Assembly (NCBI GenBank): GCA_023284085.1
Contig: JAKVHY010000019.1
Span: 1 to 64,000, forward strand
Origin: Shewanella benthica
Lineage (GTDB): Bacteria; Pseudomonadota; Gammaproteobacteria; Enterobacterales; Shewanellaceae
Length of the DNA stretch: 64,000 nucleotides
Direction of reading: 5' to 3'
The position numbers and the translations under genes are program-made. Shown piece by piece: positions 1 to 10,300 of this stretch (its first letter is position 1; each line of letters begins with the position of its first letter). Under the pieces are notes generated by a model, which worked only from the letters and a program-made list of their open reading frames with translations, was not told the DNA's origin and did no database searches.

Positions 1-553
1 TGGCATCACCACGCGTGGTGAAAGTACGCTGGTTAGGGATATCACTGTCTTAAAAGAGTTTACCCATGACATCACCATCGTGAATTGTCTGGCTTGTGTC
101 ATTAGTGAGGTCGATGGCGGTCAATTCAATATGGATCATCACCGTCAAGTGGTTTACTCAAGCCTCTGGACAGATATCAGCATCCAGAACCCAAATCGGA
201 TGTGGTTATCGACAGGTAATATGAGTGAGGGGCAAGCATCGGGTGCCTATACAACCTATTGGAATATCTACACTGCTGAACCTGAGTTTGTCGTGCCATT
301 CCCACAGGATGAGAACACTACCCGTCGTCAGTGGGGTTTTTTACCTATCAACATGATGGGCGTCAATACCACTCATGTGCCCGCAGTTGGTGAAACCAAT
401 TTACCTTGGCCTTATGATGCAACCGGCCCAATGTTAGAAACCATCACAGCGCAAGATATCTATCCACAAAACATCTACGAGGCACAGAAAAAAGCCTACT
501 TTGAAGGTAAGTTACATGGGATGAACTCGCCACAAACCCAATACAGTCGTTAG
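1..553 (+). CDS. C-terminal part of a secreted beta-helix-like protein (5' end outside window)
   Basis: The reading frame is open from base 2 and stops at 551-553, so the gene begins upstream of the window; the first internal ATG is not a real start. About 183 residues are visible. They contain short alternating hydrophobic strands such as VRDITV, HDITIVN and WTDISIQN, and a DHHR motif. This pattern looks like the last coils of a right-handed parallel beta-helix, as in extracellular polysaccharide lyases or hydrolases, followed by a tail rich in aromatic and proline residues. No catalytic residues can be assigned from this fragment and the family is not recognised with certainty. A polysaccharide-degrading role is inference only. 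Confidence 0.55.
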   Translation, partial: GITTRGESTLVRDITVLKEFTHDITIVNCLACVISEVDGGQFNMDHHRQVVYSSLWTDISIQNPNRMWLSTGNMSEGQASGAYTTYWNIYTAEPEFVVPFPQDENTTRRQWGFLPINMMGVNTTHVPAVGETNLPWPYDATGPMLETITAQDIYPQNIYEAQKKAYFEGKLHGMNSPQTQYSR

Positions 554-559
554 TGTTCT

Positions 560-590
560 GGCGCCCCCAATCCCGCGTTGTTGGGGCGCC
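560..590 (+). terminator. GC-rich hairpin after the partial gene
   Basis: Arms GGCGCCCCCAA and TTGGGGCGCC pair with one bulged C, seven bases after the stop codon. No T-run follows, so it may be a weak terminator or an mRNA-end-stabilising hairpin. Confidence 0.45.
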
Positions 591-876
591 ACTGATTCCT
601 CGTTGTGCCTAGGGTCGACCAATTAAACCGGTCGAACCCGCCAGTAATGAAAATGCGGCATGCACTTTAGCTCTCTTTTCTCTATCAAGAGTTCACATAT
701 TCTTTGTTAAATCACACATTTCCCCCTGATCCGAACACATCCTTATTTCTGATATTAGACATACTAGTTTCAAGTTCAACCTGTTAGGAATAATTACCCA
801 CTCATTGGTCGTTTTAGAGGGGGGTTACTAATCTTGGCGAGTTCTTTAGGCAGTATTATCGATGGCATTTTAATTC
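591..876. other. Non-coding stretch before the IS remnant
   Basis: I see no credible ORF with a ribosome binding site here. It probably contains further decayed insertion-element sequence, because a transposase fragment follows directly, but no terminal inverted repeat could be defined by eye. Confidence 0.4.
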
Positions 877-1085
<209 letters not shown>

Positions 1086-1207
1086 TCGCTGAAAGTTTGA
1101 CCTATGATGTAAAAATAATGCTCTTGAGTGTCTACTGTTTCAAGGGGTTACTAGGTTCTCAGTACAGCGTTCATTTTATCTACAGTTAGATATGATTTGT
1201 AATATCA

Positions 1208-1223
1208 TGTGAAATAGATCACA
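1208..1223. promoter_or_regulatory. Perfect CRP-type site upstream of msrP
   Basis: TGTGA-AATAGA-TCACA matches all ten conserved positions of the CRP consensus (TGTGA-N6-TCACA). Its centre is about 53 bases before the msrP start codon. I find no clear -10 at the distance expected for class II activation, so the sign of regulation is open. In Shewanella CRP is known as a main controller of anaerobic respiration genes. Confidence 0.6.
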
Positions 1224-1268
1224 CACACTTACGGTCTTATGTTGGAAGAAGAATTGAAGGGGCGTAAT

Positions 1269-2291
1269 ATGCATTTCCATAAAAAACCATCTTGGGACAA
1301 ATTTAAAGATTCAGATGTTACACCTGAAGAGGTGTTCAATGATCGAAGGCGTATTTTAAAGCAGATGGGATTTCTGGGTGCAGGTGCTTTGTTATCATCA
1401 AATGCTAATGCAGGGATTTTTGATCTGTTCGGTAACAAAAAAGAGAAACAGACATTCCTACGTTCAGATTTGCCGCACACACAAAATACTGAGTATGACT
1501 CCGTGTTAAATGGTGCACTTACTCCTGAAAGTAAAATCATCACCCATAATAATTTCTATGAATTCGGTACTGGTAAATCTGATCCCGCTGAAAATGCTCA
1601 GGGTTTTAAAGTCGATCCATGGAAACTAGTTATAGACGGTTTAGTTGATAATCCTTTAACACTGGATTACGACGACTTAATGAAATTATTCGCTCTAGAA
1701 GAACGCACCCATTTGCTTCGTTGTGTCGAAGCTTGGTCTATGGTCGTGCCTTGGGTGGGATTTCCTCTTGCTAGCTTGTTGAAAAAGGCCGGTGTGAAGA
1801 GTCATGCTACTCATGTGGCTTTCGAGACCTTGTTTGATCCCGAGCAGATGCCCGGTCAGAAGAGTCGCTTAATGGGCGGCGGGATCCATTACCCCTATGT
1901 GGAAGGCTTAACCATTAACGAAGCGATGAACCCATTATCCTTCATGGCGGTTGGCTTATATGGCAAAACCTTACCGCCTCAAAATGGGGCGCCAATACGT
2001 TTGGTTGTGCCTTGGAAGTATGGCTTTAAGAGTATTAAGTCCATCGTCAGGATCCGCGTCATGGATAAACAGCCACCCACTAGCTGGAACCAGTTAGCGT
2101 CTCGTGAATATGGCTTTTACGCCAATGTGAACCCAAATGTCGACCATCCACGTTGGTCTCAGGCTACCGAGAGGCGAATTGGAGAAGGAGGCCTGTTTTC
2201 GGCCAAGCGGATTAACACGCAAATGTTTAATGGCTATGGGGAGCAAGTGGCAGATTTATATTCGGGGTTAGATTTAACAAGACATTTCTAG
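1269..2291 (+). CDS. msrP: Protein-methionine-sulfoxide reductase catalytic subunit MsrP
   Basis: This is the periplasmic molybdopterin enzyme that reduces oxidised methionines in envelope proteins, receiving electrons from MsrQ. ATG 1269 is chosen over an upstream ATG at 1239 because GAAGGGG precedes it at good spacing; this gives 340 residues. The N-terminus carries a twin-arginine motif (DRRRIL, residues 25-30) followed by a hydrophobic stretch and an AxA-like site (NANA), as expected for Tat export. The sulfite-oxidase-type molybdopterin fold follows, with the molybdenum-ligand cysteine at about residue 152 in LLRCVEAW, and conserved GGGIHYPY and [12 protein letters not shown] stretches. 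msrQ follows after a short gap. A perfect CRP-type site lies upstream. Confidence 0.96.
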   Translation: MHFHKKPSWDKFKDSDVTPEEVFNDRRRILKQMGFLGAGALLSSNANAGIFDLFGNKKEKQTFLRSDLPHTQNTEYDSVLNGALTPESKIITHNNFYEFGTGKSDPAENAQGFKVDPWKLVIDGLVDNPLTLDYDDLMKLFALEERTHLLRCVEAWSMVVPWVGFPLASLLKKAGVKSHATHVAFETLFDPEQMPGQKSRLMGGGIHYPYVEGLTINEAMNPLSFMAVGLYGKTLPPQNGAPIRLVVPWKYGFKSIKSIVRIRVMDKQPPTSWNQLASREYGFYANVNPNVDHPRWSQATERRIGEGGLFSAKRINTQMFNGYGEQVADLYSGLDLTRHF

Positions 2292-2355
2292 TCAGAAAAT
2301 GAAGCAGGCTATAAACAATAGCGGTGATAGGCTCAGTGATACAGTTGGAGAAATA

Positions 2356-2988
2356 ATGCGGTTAACTTCGAAACATCTTTTTTGGCTGAAAGCCGTCATG
2401 CATCTGGTCGCTTTATGGCCTATAGGTTATCTGGTTCTCTCTGTAGTATCTGGTGATGCTGGGGGGGACCCTGTGCAGTACATCATTCATTATACCGGAG
2501 TCGGTGCCCTCAATACCTTAGTGATCCTACTGATGATCTCCCCTTTAGCACGTCGTTTCAAACAGGGGATATTGATACAGACTCGCCGACTAATCGGTCT
2601 CTATGTATTTGCCTATGCCAGTTTACATATTCTGGCCTTTATCAGTTTAGATCTCTTGTTCGAATGGTCACTCCTGTTGCAGGAGATCCTTAAGCGCCCC
2701 TACATATTAGTTGGGGCTGTGGCTTATCTGATTCTCATTGCCTTGTCTATTACCTCATTAAAAGTCATCAGAAAGAAAATGGGCAGACGTTGGCAGCAAT
2801 TACATAACTGGGTTTATCTGGTCGCTATCTTAGTGCCTATTCACTTCTATTGGTCGGTGAAGTCCGAAGTCATCGAGCCCAGTATCTATATTTTAATCAT
2901 CATTGGGTTATTGGCCTTAAGACTCTCGATAGGCAAAAAGTTGTCCCAGACATTCACTCGCTTAAGACTAAAGTTGAGCAGTCAGTAA
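2356..2988 (+). CDS. msrQ: MsrQ, heme-binding membrane subunit of the MsrPQ system
   Basis: MsrQ is the inner-membrane b-type cytochrome that passes electrons from the quinone pool or flavin reductase to MsrP. The protein is about 210 residues with around six hydrophobic helices of the ferric-reductase-like transmembrane (YedZ) type. Histidines lie in the membrane segments (YASLHILAF, LHNWVYL, VPIHFYW) as expected for heme ligation. An in-frame ATG exists at 2299, but ATG 2356 has a much better ribosome binding site (TTGGAG six bases upstream), and the extra 19 residues are polar and atypical. The gene is co-directional with msrP and surely co-transcribed. Confidence 0.94.
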   Translation: MRLTSKHLFWLKAVMHLVALWPIGYLVLSVVSGDAGGDPVQYIIHYTGVGALNTLVILLMISPLARRFKQGILIQTRRLIGLYVFAYASLHILAFISLDLLFEWSLLLQEILKRPYILVGAVAYLILIALSITSLKVIRKKMGRRWQQLHNWVYLVAILVPIHFYWSVKSEVIEPSIYILIIIGLLALRLSIGKKLSQTFTRLRLKLSSQ

Positions 2989-3182
2989 AATGAATATGCT
3001 GTAGCTTCATTGAATCACTATTTAGAAAGCATATATCTGCAGCTTTTTATCCTTGGCTTGACTAGGATGATCGCTGTAGATAATTACCTTGTAATAAATC
3101 CAAGGGATCTTTGACAAACAGTGAAATATCTCCAAAGTTATATAGGTAAATCAGCTTGCCACAAATTGCTTAAGGATTGTCA

Positions 3183-4829
3183 ATGGACACGATTATTAGC
3201 TTTTTTAGAAAGATAAAAATCTCGAGTCGCCTGTTTATCATGTTGGGTTTATCCATACTAGCTACCATATTCATGTTTCTGTTTGCTCTTACGAGTATCG
3301 ATAGTATGTTGATTGGTGAGAAAGAGGCCAAGATATCTTCTCTGGCCGATGTGGGTGAGACAGTCATTAGCGACTATTACCAGAGATCCAAACAGGGGCT
3401 GATAACTGAAGAGGAGGCCAAGGCTGGAGCAATTTTGGCGTTGGACACATTACGCTATGCTGGGAAAGAATATTTTTTCACCATAACCACACAAGGTGTG
3501 ATGATTCAACATGCTTTCGCTAAGAAACTCGTCGGTACTAATGTGCTGGGAATGAAAGATCCTAACGGCGTGCGATTATTCGAGGAGATGGTCAGGGGGA
3601 CCGAGCGCCAGGACTCAGCGAAAGTCGAGTATATGTGGAATCGACCCAATGCAACGGCTCCGAGTCCAAAAATGAGCGTGGTGAAGCGATTTAGACCTTG
3701 GGGGTGGATTGTTGGTACCGGTATGTATGTCGATGATATCGATGCGCAAAAATTAGACTTTACCTGGATGTACCTCTTGGTGGTGGCGCTGGTTTGGTTG
3801 CCGGTGATCGCTATTATATTTGTCATCATTCATAGTATTTCCAGGCCGATGAGAGAGACGATTTTAGCGCTGGAGAATATTGCCAAGGGTGAAGGAGATC
3901 TGACTTTGCGGCTCAAAGAATCTGGCAATGATGAGCTCAATGAGGTTGCAGGCAACTTTAATGTCTTCGTGGTGAAAATCCAGACACTTGTACAATCAGT
4001 AATGGATTCCGTGACCCACAGTCGTGAGCTAGCGGTCGGTTTAGCCAGTATCTCAACCGAAGCGAGTAAAGTCACCGGTAACATGCAAACCGAAACTGAA
4101 AGTGTAGCCACTGCAATTAATGAGATGTCCATGGCGGCTGCAGAAGTCGCCTCTAATGCACAACTCGCGGCAGATAGTGCTGGGAGTGCCGATGAAGAAG
4201 CGGATAGAACGACAAGGGTCGTCGATAATGCCGTCATTAAAATAAAGGAGCTCTCCGCAGAACTGGAAAACACTTCGGAAGTGGCTCAAGGACTGCAGGT
4301 GAGTTCAGGAAAAATTGGCCAAATTTTAGATGTCATCGTCGGTATTGCCGAGCAGACGAATTTATTGGCTCTCAATGCCGCTATCGAAGCTGCGCGAGCG
4401 GGGGAAGCGGGTAGGGGGTTTGCCGTAGTTGCCGATGAAGTGAGAACCTTAGCCAGTCGTACACGAGAGTCTACCCAAGAAATTAACGGCATCATAGATG
4501 CAATTAAGGGCTCGATAGAGAGTGTCAATGATTCGGTTGGGCGAGCTAAAACCCGCTCTAGTCAGACTGTAGAGGAAACCTCACAAATTGTTACTGCATT
4601 AGTGACTATTAAATCCTCAATTAGAGAGATTTCCGATATGAATATTCAAATTGCGGCTGCAACGGAAGAGCAGAGTGCGGTCATTGCTGAATTAAATATG
4701 AATGTGACTCGAATCAATGATATTTCAGTAGATAATCAACAGAAGAGCGTACAAATTGGTGAGACGAGTGAACAGATCCAGCAAGGATCGACAGAATTAG
4801 ATGGGCTTGTCTCCAGCTTTAAAGTGTAA
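3183..4829 (+). CDS. Methyl-accepting chemotaxis protein with single Cache sensor domain
   Basis: A 548-residue chemoreceptor. ATG 3183 is preferred over TTG 3177 because AAGGA lies six bases before it. One helix (about residues 16-38) is followed by a periplasmic region with [18 protein letters not shown] and [17 protein letters not shown], characteristic of the sCache_2 family; a second helix follows near 195-218, then a HAMP linker and a full signalling domain. The hairpin tip [19 protein letters not shown] is intact, so it should couple to CheA/CheW. Receptors with this Cache type often sense small carboxylates, but the ligand cannot be read here. No chemotaxis genes are adjacent and a strong terminator follows. 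Confidence 0.93.
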   Translation: MDTIISFFRKIKISSRLFIMLGLSILATIFMFLFALTSIDSMLIGEKEAKISSLADVGETVISDYYQRSKQGLITEEEAKAGAILALDTLRYAGKEYFFTITTQGVMIQHAFAKKLVGTNVLGMKDPNGVRLFEEMVRGTERQDSAKVEYMWNRPNATAPSPKMSVVKRFRPWGWIVGTGMYVDDIDAQKLDFTWMYLLVVALVWLPVIAIIFVIIHSISRPMRETILALENIAKGEGDLTLRLKESGNDELNEVAGNFNVFVVKIQTLVQSVMDSVTHSRELAVGLASISTEASKVTGNMQTETESVATAINEMSMAAAEVASNAQLAADSAGSADEEADRTTRVVDNAVIKIKELSAELENTSEVAQGLQVSSGKIGQILDVIVGIAEQTNLLALNAAIEAARAGEAGRGFAVVADEVRTLASRTRESTQEINGIIDAIKGSIESVNDSVGRAKTRSSQTVEETSQIVTALVTIKSSIREISDMNIQIAAATEEQSAVIAELNMNVTRINDISVDNQQKSVQIGETSEQIQQGSTELDGLVSSFKV

Positions 4830-4892
4830 TGGCAACATCATACTAAGGCTAAAATCTAAGGTTAAAATAAGTCCTAGTTGAAAATAGAACTA

Positions 4893-4926
4893 AAAACCAG
4901 ACAAATTAATTTGTCTGGTTTTTTAA
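4893..4926. terminator. Bidirectional terminator between convergent genes
   Basis: AACCAGACAAA-TTAA-TTTGTCTGGTT is a perfect 11-bp stem with a 4-base loop, flanked by A-runs on the left and T-runs on the right, so it can stop transcription from both sides. Confidence 0.9.
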
Positions 4927-5229
4927 ATTAATCATGACTTGTACAACTTCATCATATGAGATGTTGAATTGTCTGGAGAGATTGATAACTTTAGTTTTAT
5001 AAGTTTGAATGTTTTCTTGTTGGGTTATTTGGTGCTTCTTCTTCGCAACCATGTCTTCTACTGTATCTTGTAATATGAGTAAACGACGTAAACTATAATC
5101 AAGCGAATCGATATATTTAGTCATCTGCTGTTTATTTCTAGCTTGAGATAAATCACTCGAGTGTTTTTTATCGAAGCCGTATTCATCTAAAGCCGCAAGT
5201 GCGTTCTGTAAGTCATTGTTATCAAGCAT
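4906..5229 (-). CDS. Small hypothetical coiled-coil protein
   Basis: A 107-residue soluble protein that I do not recognise. It is charged and strongly helical, with predicted coiled-coil stretches around residues 40-75 (RRLLILQDTVEDMVAKKKH) and no signal peptide, cysteines or membrane segment. Its stop codon lies inside the loop of the bidirectional terminator, so its last codons form one arm of the hairpin. The ribosome binding site is weak. Base composition resembles its neighbours, and no other frame here codes for anything. It is probably a genuine small gene; the function is unknown. Confidence 0.6.
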   Translation of the reverse strand: MLDNNDLQNALAALDEYGFDKKHSSDLSQARNKQQMTKYIDSLDYSLRRLLILQDTVEDMVAKKKHQITQQENIQTYKTKVINLSRQFNISYDEVVQVMINLKNQTN

Positions 5230-5422
5230 TAAAGTTCACTTATCTCGAGTAGGTAAGAAGGACAGTATTATTACGTTCCAATAATGAGCCAATTATAGAC
5301 TTTTTGTTCCGGCTCTCAAAGTTATTTGATCATATAAAAGCTAAAGTAGGTAAATGTTTCAGGATATTCTTGTTGTCGCAATAGTGAACGAGTAATCTTA
5401 ATTTTATTTATTGGAGAATAAG

Positions 5423-5917
5423 ATGAAGGATCTGCTACCTGATTTATTCGATTATTTTAATAATGAACTGGTTTTGTTAACGACTCAATACAAGCAATAC
5501 GGCAAGCGTACAATATTTTGGGGTGAGCTTGTTACTATTAAGTGTTTTGAAGATAACTCAAAAGTAAAAGAGATCCTTAAAACAGAAGGTAAAGGTAAGG
5601 TACTGTTCGTCGATGGCGGAGCTTCGGTTAACCGGGCCCTACTCGGTGACTTAATCGCCTTGAGTGCAGTTGAAAATGGTTGGGAGGGTATTGTTATCAA
5701 TGGTTGTGTCAGAGATGTCGGTGCGTTGAAACTGATGGATATAGGCATCAAAGCCATTGGTACTAACCCGATAAAAACACAAAAGAAAGGCGTAGGGGAA
5801 GTCAATTGTATGATTTCAATGGATAACATTATAATCACACCGGGTATGATGTTATATTCTGATGAAAATGGCATCGGGATCGCCAATACCGAACTCGACC
5901 TCTCTCGCTTGCTATAA
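5423..5917 (+). CDS. RraA-family protein (RNase E inhibitor-like)
   Basis: A 164-residue protein of the RraA fold. ATG 5423 has GGAG at good spacing; a TTG 12 bases upstream does not. Family hallmarks are KCFEDN, GKVLFVDGGASVNRALLGD, WEGIVINGCVRDV and LMDIGIKAIGTNP. RraA from E. coli binds RNase E and the degradosome helicases and slows RNA decay. The GxxRD pattern is shared with metal-dependent aldolases of the same fold. The N-terminus and tail differ clearly from E. coli RraA, so this may be a second, divergent paralogue; no symbol is given. An AsmA gene follows in the same direction. Confidence 0.8.
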   Translation: MKDLLPDLFDYFNNELVLLTTQYKQYGKRTIFWGELVTIKCFEDNSKVKEILKTEGKGKVLFVDGGASVNRALLGDLIALSAVENGWEGIVINGCVRDVGALKLMDIGIKAIGTNPIKTQKKGVGEVNCMISMDNIIITPGMMLYSDENGIGIANTELDLSRLL

Positions 5918-5948
5918 ATTTATCTCAGCTATTTGGATGGAACCTGTT

Positions 5949-7775
5949 ATGAAAATTGTTAAATGGTTTTTTATTGTCTTATTCCTCATGTTCGCGAGTC
6001 TCGCGGCCTATCTGACCCTGGTTTTTGATCCAAATGATTTCAAACCTGAAATCGTCAATGCGGTAAAGAAGCAAACAGGGCGCGATCTCATCATAGCAAA
6101 AGATCTCACATGGACATTTTTTCCAAGCATAGGTATCGAACTTGGTGATATTACATTATCCAATCCTAAGGGATTCGATAATGTCTCTATGTTAAAGGTG
6201 AGCAAGATAGTTGCGGAAGTAGAACTTTTGCCTTTGTTTAGCAAACAAGTAGAGATTGCTAAATTAAATCTCGATGGCTTGGTCGTCAATCTGGAAACCC
6301 GCAAAGATGGGCGCACCAGCTTCGATGGTTTACAGACTTCAGCCACGGAAGATAAACCGGCTCAAGTTAATGACACAACTGCTTCATCGGGCAGTTTATC
6401 GAGTCTGGATATTGGTGGCGTCTCGATCACCAATACACAAATTCGAATCTCAGATAAACAAGCCGGGACCGAACAAGTATTTAGCCTGGATAATTTAACC
6501 CTTGGGAAATTCTCTCTGGGGGAGTTTGCTACTCTCGAGTATCGCTTCAGCGCCGAAATGCCTGATATGACACTAATGAGTCAGGGTAAGGGCTCAATCA
6601 GAGTCGCCCAAGACATGACTCAGATTCAAGTTAAAGATTTTAAGATAACTAACGCGATAGCCGGTGAGGCAATCCCCAATAAGAAGTTAGATATCTCATT
6701 GTTAACCCAGCTGGAAATCTTGCTAGAGACCAAGCAAGTTCATCTCATCTTGGATGAATTAAATGCAGGCGACATCCAGGCCAAAGGTAAAGTGGATATC
6801 GCTTATGGTCATAATGTGCCTCAAATCATAGCTAAGCTGGATTTGGGCGACATAGATCTTGATAAACTGCTGCCACAAACCGATAAAGCTGACAAGGCCA
6901 AGGAGCAGAGTCAAGCTGAGGCGAGTCAAGTTGAGCCAGATTTAACTGCCATGAAGTCTGTGGATCTCACCTTGGCGCTGACGGCTAAATCCATCAAGGC
7001 GTCAAATATGATGACCAGTAATTGGATTATGGATATGACGTTGAAGAATGGCATTCTTAATCTTAAGCAGCTCAATGCCGATCTCTATGGCGGAAAACTT
7101 GCCGTCACAGCCCGTCTCGATGGCCGCCAAGCCGTACCCAGTTACAGTTTTGAAAAATCGGTTACTGGGGTTCAGGTGAGAGAACTCTTGAAAGATGCGG
7201 CTGATGTCGATCTGTTGGCGGGAACGGCTAACTTCAGTGTTAAAGGCAAGGGCAGGAGTCTGCTTGTTGATAATATCAAGAAGAATATTGCCGCAAAAGG
7301 TAAGTTTGAGATTGCGGACGGTGCCCTATACGGAGTGAATATTCCGCAAATGATCAGAGAGGCCCAGGCAAAGCTCAGTGGTGGATCATCATCTACAAGT
7401 TCATCTGAAAAGAAAACCGACTTCACCTCAATGACCGGGTCTTTTTCGGTCGTCAAGGGCCTTGTATCTAATCCAGATCTGCTGATGTCCTCTCCATTAA
7501 TCAGGCTTTCGGGGGCTGGAACTGCCAACATTATCTCCGAGGCACTGGATTATCAATTAACCACTGCAGTAGTGGGTTCCTTAGAGGGGCAAGGTGGAGG
7601 AGAAAAAGAGCTACTCTATGGTGTTGAAATTCCATTCTTAATTACTGGCACCATGTCGGAACCCAAATTTGCTTTAGACACCGCGGGACTGTTTGACGCT
7701 AAATTGAAACAAGAAGTAGAGAAGGTGCAAGATAAACTCAAAGATAGTCTGTTAAAGAGATTAGGTGGCTTTTAA
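5949..7775 (+). CDS. AsmA-family envelope protein
   Basis: A protein of about 608 residues with one N-terminal helix (about residues 5-25, VKWFFIVLFLMFASLAAYLTLV) and a large periplasmic region. The first domain, starting FDPNDFKPEIVNAVKKQTGRD, is the typical AsmA N-terminal chorein-like unit. The C-terminal part (LADLYGGKLAVTARLDG-like segments, MTGSFSVVKGLVSNPDLLM, LDYQLTTAVVGSLEGQGG) is the AsmA_2-type module. AsmA-like proteins form elongated lipid-binding grooves bridging inner and outer membranes and affect outer-membrane assembly. ATG 5949 is chosen because the helix begins there, with GGATGGAA upstream. Its stop overlaps the next gene's start (TAATG), implying translational coupling. 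Confidence 0.88.
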   Translation: MKIVKWFFIVLFLMFASLAAYLTLVFDPNDFKPEIVNAVKKQTGRDLIIAKDLTWTFFPSIGIELGDITLSNPKGFDNVSMLKVSKIVAEVELLPLFSKQVEIAKLNLDGLVVNLETRKDGRTSFDGLQTSATEDKPAQVNDTTASSGSLSSLDIGGVSITNTQIRISDKQAGTEQVFSLDNLTLGKFSLGEFATLEYRFSAEMPDMTLMSQGKGSIRVAQDMTQIQVKDFKITNAIAGEAIPNKKLDISLLTQLEILLETKQVHLILDELNAGDIQAKGKVDIAYGHNVPQIIAKLDLGDIDLDKLLPQTDKADKAKEQSQAEASQVEPDLTAMKSVDLTLALTAKSIKASNMMTSNWIMDMTLKNGILNLKQLNADLYGGKLAVTARLDGRQAVPSYSFEKSVTGVQVRELLKDAADVDLLAGTANFSVKGKGRSLLVDNIKKNIAAKGKFEIADGALYGVNIPQMIREAQAKLSGGSSSTSSSEKKTDFTSMTGSFSVVKGLVSNPDLLMSSPLIRLSGAGTANIISEALDYQLTTAVVGSLEGQGGGEKELLYGVEIPFLITGTMSEPKFALDTAGLFDAKLKQEVEKVQDKLKDSLLKRLGGF

Positions 7776-8356
7776 TGAATAAATTATTCTGTGTTTCTAT
7801 TGGGCTTATGGCCTTATCTGCTTGCTCTCAAGAAGTATCGCAAGCAGTTAGCCCTACTCAAGTTAAACCGCAATCAGTTGTCCAAGTGGAGCCCGCTAGA
7901 ATCGATGCTTCATCATTAACGTCTTCCGAGTCCTATAAATTGGCTAAAGGGGCTGAAAAAAAGGAGGGCAAGATGGATAAAGGATTGTTATCTGGACAGT
8001 TACAAGTCTCATTGAAAACGGGTTTTACTGTGTCACTCATTATTACCAACAATCAGAGTTTCGCTGTGCCGATTCAGTATCGCTCGGGTATGACGGCAGA
8101 TCTTCACTTATTGGACCCGCAAGGAAATAAAATCTGGGCCTGGTCCGATACCATGATGTTTACTCAGGCGCTACGTGACGTGGTGATACCCGCTGGCAAA
8201 GTGATTCCAGTGAGATTTACTCTGCCTAAAGATGTGTTAGCCCAAGTTAAGGGGAAAGGTTATAGCTTAGTGGGGATTTACGTTGGACATGCAACTGAGT
8301 CTAGTCAGCAAGCAATGTCAGATACACGATTATCTCTTGATTCATATCTCAATTAA
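7775..8356 (+). CDS. Lipoprotein with BsuPI-type domain
   Basis: A 193-residue precursor whose N-terminus (MNKLFCVSIGLMALSAC) is a short lipoprotein signal with LSAC as lipobox. After a low-complexity linker comes a domain at about residues 80-180 with RSGMTADLHLLDPQGNKIW, WSDTMMFTQAL, VVIPAGKVIPVRFTLP and YSLVGIYVG. This closely follows the pattern of the BsuPI family, named for an intracellular proteinase inhibitor of Bacillus, an immunoglobulin-like beta fold. Here it is a surface or periplasmic lipoprotein, so protease inhibition is not established. Its ATG shares a base with the asmA stop codon, linking it to AsmA. Confidence 0.8.
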   Translation: MNKLFCVSIGLMALSACSQEVSQAVSPTQVKPQSVVQVEPARIDASSLTSSESYKLAKGAEKKEGKMDKGLLSGQLQVSLKTGFTVSLIITNNQSFAVPIQYRSGMTADLHLLDPQGNKIWAWSDTMMFTQALRDVVIPAGKVIPVRFTLPKDVLAQVKGKGYSLVGIYVGHATESSQQAMSDTRLSLDSYLN

Positions 8357-8413
8357 CTTTATATCATAGGTTGGGGCAAGATTAAGAGAATAGCCATAAT
8401 CTATCAATTTTAT

Positions 8414-8455
8414 TGATGCCAAGGTGTTTAGTTGCATTCCTTGGCATCATTTTCT
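8414..8455 (+). terminator. Terminator after the BsuPI-domain lipoprotein gene
   Basis: TGATGCCAAGG pairs perfectly with CCTTGGCATCA (11 bp, 14-base loop) and is followed by TTTTCT. It lies between two convergent genes. Confidence 0.8.
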
Positions 8456-8463
8456 ATATCTTT

Positions 8464-10026
8464 TCAGCGTTGGCTATCAAATTGATTGACCAAGTCTAAT
8501 TGTCTTCTGCACTGTATTTTTATTTTCTGACTGCTCAGTGCCGTATTTTCACAGCCATCATTTAATCTAGATGTACCGGCAGCTAGCTCTTGAGCGTTGC
8601 CATAGATCTGGTTTATCACTGTTGCCTGTTCCTCCGAAGCCACTGCTATTTGCTCACCATTTGCGGCAATATTCATTAGAGAATGACTGACCGATTGGAG
8701 ACTATCACCTAGCATTTGATCTGATTCGACACTCTTTTCAGTTAAAAGATGACTCAGTTTCATTTTGGATACCGCTTGGGATGTTGTTTTACCTAAGGTC
8801 TCTATGATTATTTGTATCTCTTTTGCCGATGTTTGGGAGCGATTCGCTAGATTTCTTACTTCATCGGCTACAACAGCAAAACCTCGTCCGGCTTCCCCGG
8901 CACGAGCCGCTTCAATCGCTGCATTGAGTGCCAGTAAGTTTGTTTGCTCGGCGAGGGCCTCAATAACCTCGAGAACCGAGTTAACTTGCTTGCATTGGAT
9001 CTCCAACGTTGAAATAGACGTTTGTGAATCATCTAGCAGTTGAGTTATTTCAGAGGTTGCCTCCTGGCTCTGTGTTAGGGCGGTTTCTGTTAATTCTATT
9101 TGTTTGACGAGTGCCGAAATCTCATCGCTAGAGTGTGTTGTGTTACGAGCAATGTCAGTGACAGCACTGTTCATTTGACCTATGGCAACCACGATTTGAT
9201 CCAAATTTTCAGATTGTTCTTCTAACAGATCTTGGTTGTTAATATTTTGTTGGCTGTTCTCGTCCATCTGCTGAGTTAATGCCTCTGAAGAGTCTTTAAC
9301 TCGTCCTATGATAGATAAACTCTCAGCCGTCTTCATTCTTAAACTCATCTCAAGATGTGATAGCTCATCGACATAGCCAGTGTAAATTATTTGGCTTAAC
9401 TCGTTATTTTGAATTTTCTTACTCATAGTTAAAATACAGTTAAATCTTCTGCGTAATTTGAGTAATGGATATAGAAAACAAAATAGTGCGAATAATATCA
9501 AGATGCTTGAGGATAACGTTTTGAGTTGGCTTGCGATGAGCATTAAACTAATACTGGAGATCCAAGCAATGAATAATGTGGTCACTATGCTAAATGTATT
9601 TTTGGCTTTTGGTGATTTTCCCGCGTTGATCGCTTTATAGCAATGACTCGCTCTTTCCTTTAATAATGGATCTGGTTTGGTTCTGACTGATTGGTATTCA
9701 ATGACTTTGCCATTGACCTTTACTGGGCTTACAAAGGCATTGACCCAATAATAGCTACCATCTTTACATCTGTTTTTTACTAGCCCCATCCAATTCTTGC
9801 CATCTTGAATTGATTGCCACATATCTTTAAATGCTGCCTTGGGCATATCTGGGTGCCTGATCACATTATGAGGTTTTCCGATGAGCTCTTGCGCTTCATA
9901 GCCTGAGACCTTGGTGAAATCTTCATTAATGTAGGTAATTGAACTGTCTAAGTTAGTCGTAGATAGAATTTTATAACCGTCAGGGAAGATCACTTCTTTT
10001 TCGTGAGTGTATTGGCCGCTATCCAT
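8464..10026 (-). CDS. Aer-like PAS-domain chemoreceptor
   Basis: A 520-residue receptor. It starts with a cytoplasmic PAS domain at about residues 20-120 with the typical Aer-type motifs [27 protein letters not shown] and [13 protein letters not shown], which in E. coli Aer bind FAD and read redox or oxygen state. One or two closely spaced hydrophobic helices follow near 150-190, with no periplasmic domain between them. A HAMP-like linker and complete signalling domain follow, with [19 protein letters not shown] at the tip. The role is most likely energy or oxygen taxis. It lacks the C-terminal pentapeptide used for CheR/CheB tethering. It is monocistronic and flanked by hairpins. Confidence 0.92.
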   Translation of the reverse strand: MDSGQYTHEKEVIFPDGYKILSTTNLDSSITYINEDFTKVSGYEAQELIGKPHNVIRHPDMPKAAFKDMWQSIQDGKNWMGLVKNRCKDGSYYWVNAFVSPVKVNGKVIEYQSVRTKPDPLLKERASHCYKAINAGKSPKAKNTFSIVTTLFIAWISSISLMLIASQLKTLSSSILILFALFCFLYPLLKLRRRFNCILTMSKKIQNNELSQIIYTGYVDELSHLEMSLRMKTAESLSIIGRVKDSSEALTQQMDENSQQNINNQDLLEEQSENLDQIVVAIGQMNSAVTDIARNTTHSSDEISALVKQIELTETALTQSQEATSEITQLLDDSQTSISTLEIQCKQVNSVLEVIEALAEQTNLLALNAAIEAARAGEAGRGFAVVADEVRNLANRSQTSAKEIQIIIETLGKTTSQAVSKMKLSHLLTEKSVESDQMLGDSLQSVSHSLMNIAANGEQIAVASEEQATVINQIYGNAQELAAGTSRLNDGCENTALSSQKIKIQCRRQLDLVNQFDSQR

Positions 10027-10240
10027 AATATCCTTTAGCCGATTGAGGTGCTTTAAGGGGATGATTATTATGTTTTTCGCTGTTGAAAAAAGTGATAATC
10101 AACAAGTTATAAGATGTATGTTATATGTTTATTATCTAGATGTGATAGAGATCGGTTTAGTTAAGGGGGGCGTTTGATTTGTTGATAACAGTTAAACGAG
10201 GATATTTTGGGGTTACTGGATAGCTAGCAGCCAGAAAGGG

Positions 10241-10271
10241 AAAGATAACTGCAGTCGCTGCAGTTATCTTT
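10241..10271 (-). terminator. Hairpin downstream of mltD
   Basis: AAAGATAACTGCAG pairs perfectly with CTGCAGTTATCTTT (14 bp, TCG loop) about 30 bases after the mltD stop. The trailing T-run on the minus strand is weak (CCCTTT), so efficiency is uncertain. Confidence 0.7.
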
Positions 10272-10300
10272 ATGTGATCACGAGTATCTCCAAATAAGCG

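Noticed and set aside
3830..4273. 147-residue minus-strand ORF inside the Cache chemoreceptor gene
   Set aside because: It is a shadow of the chemoreceptor signalling domain; its Ala/Ser/Thr-rich sequence reflects the antisense of the coiled coil and it has no ribosome binding site.
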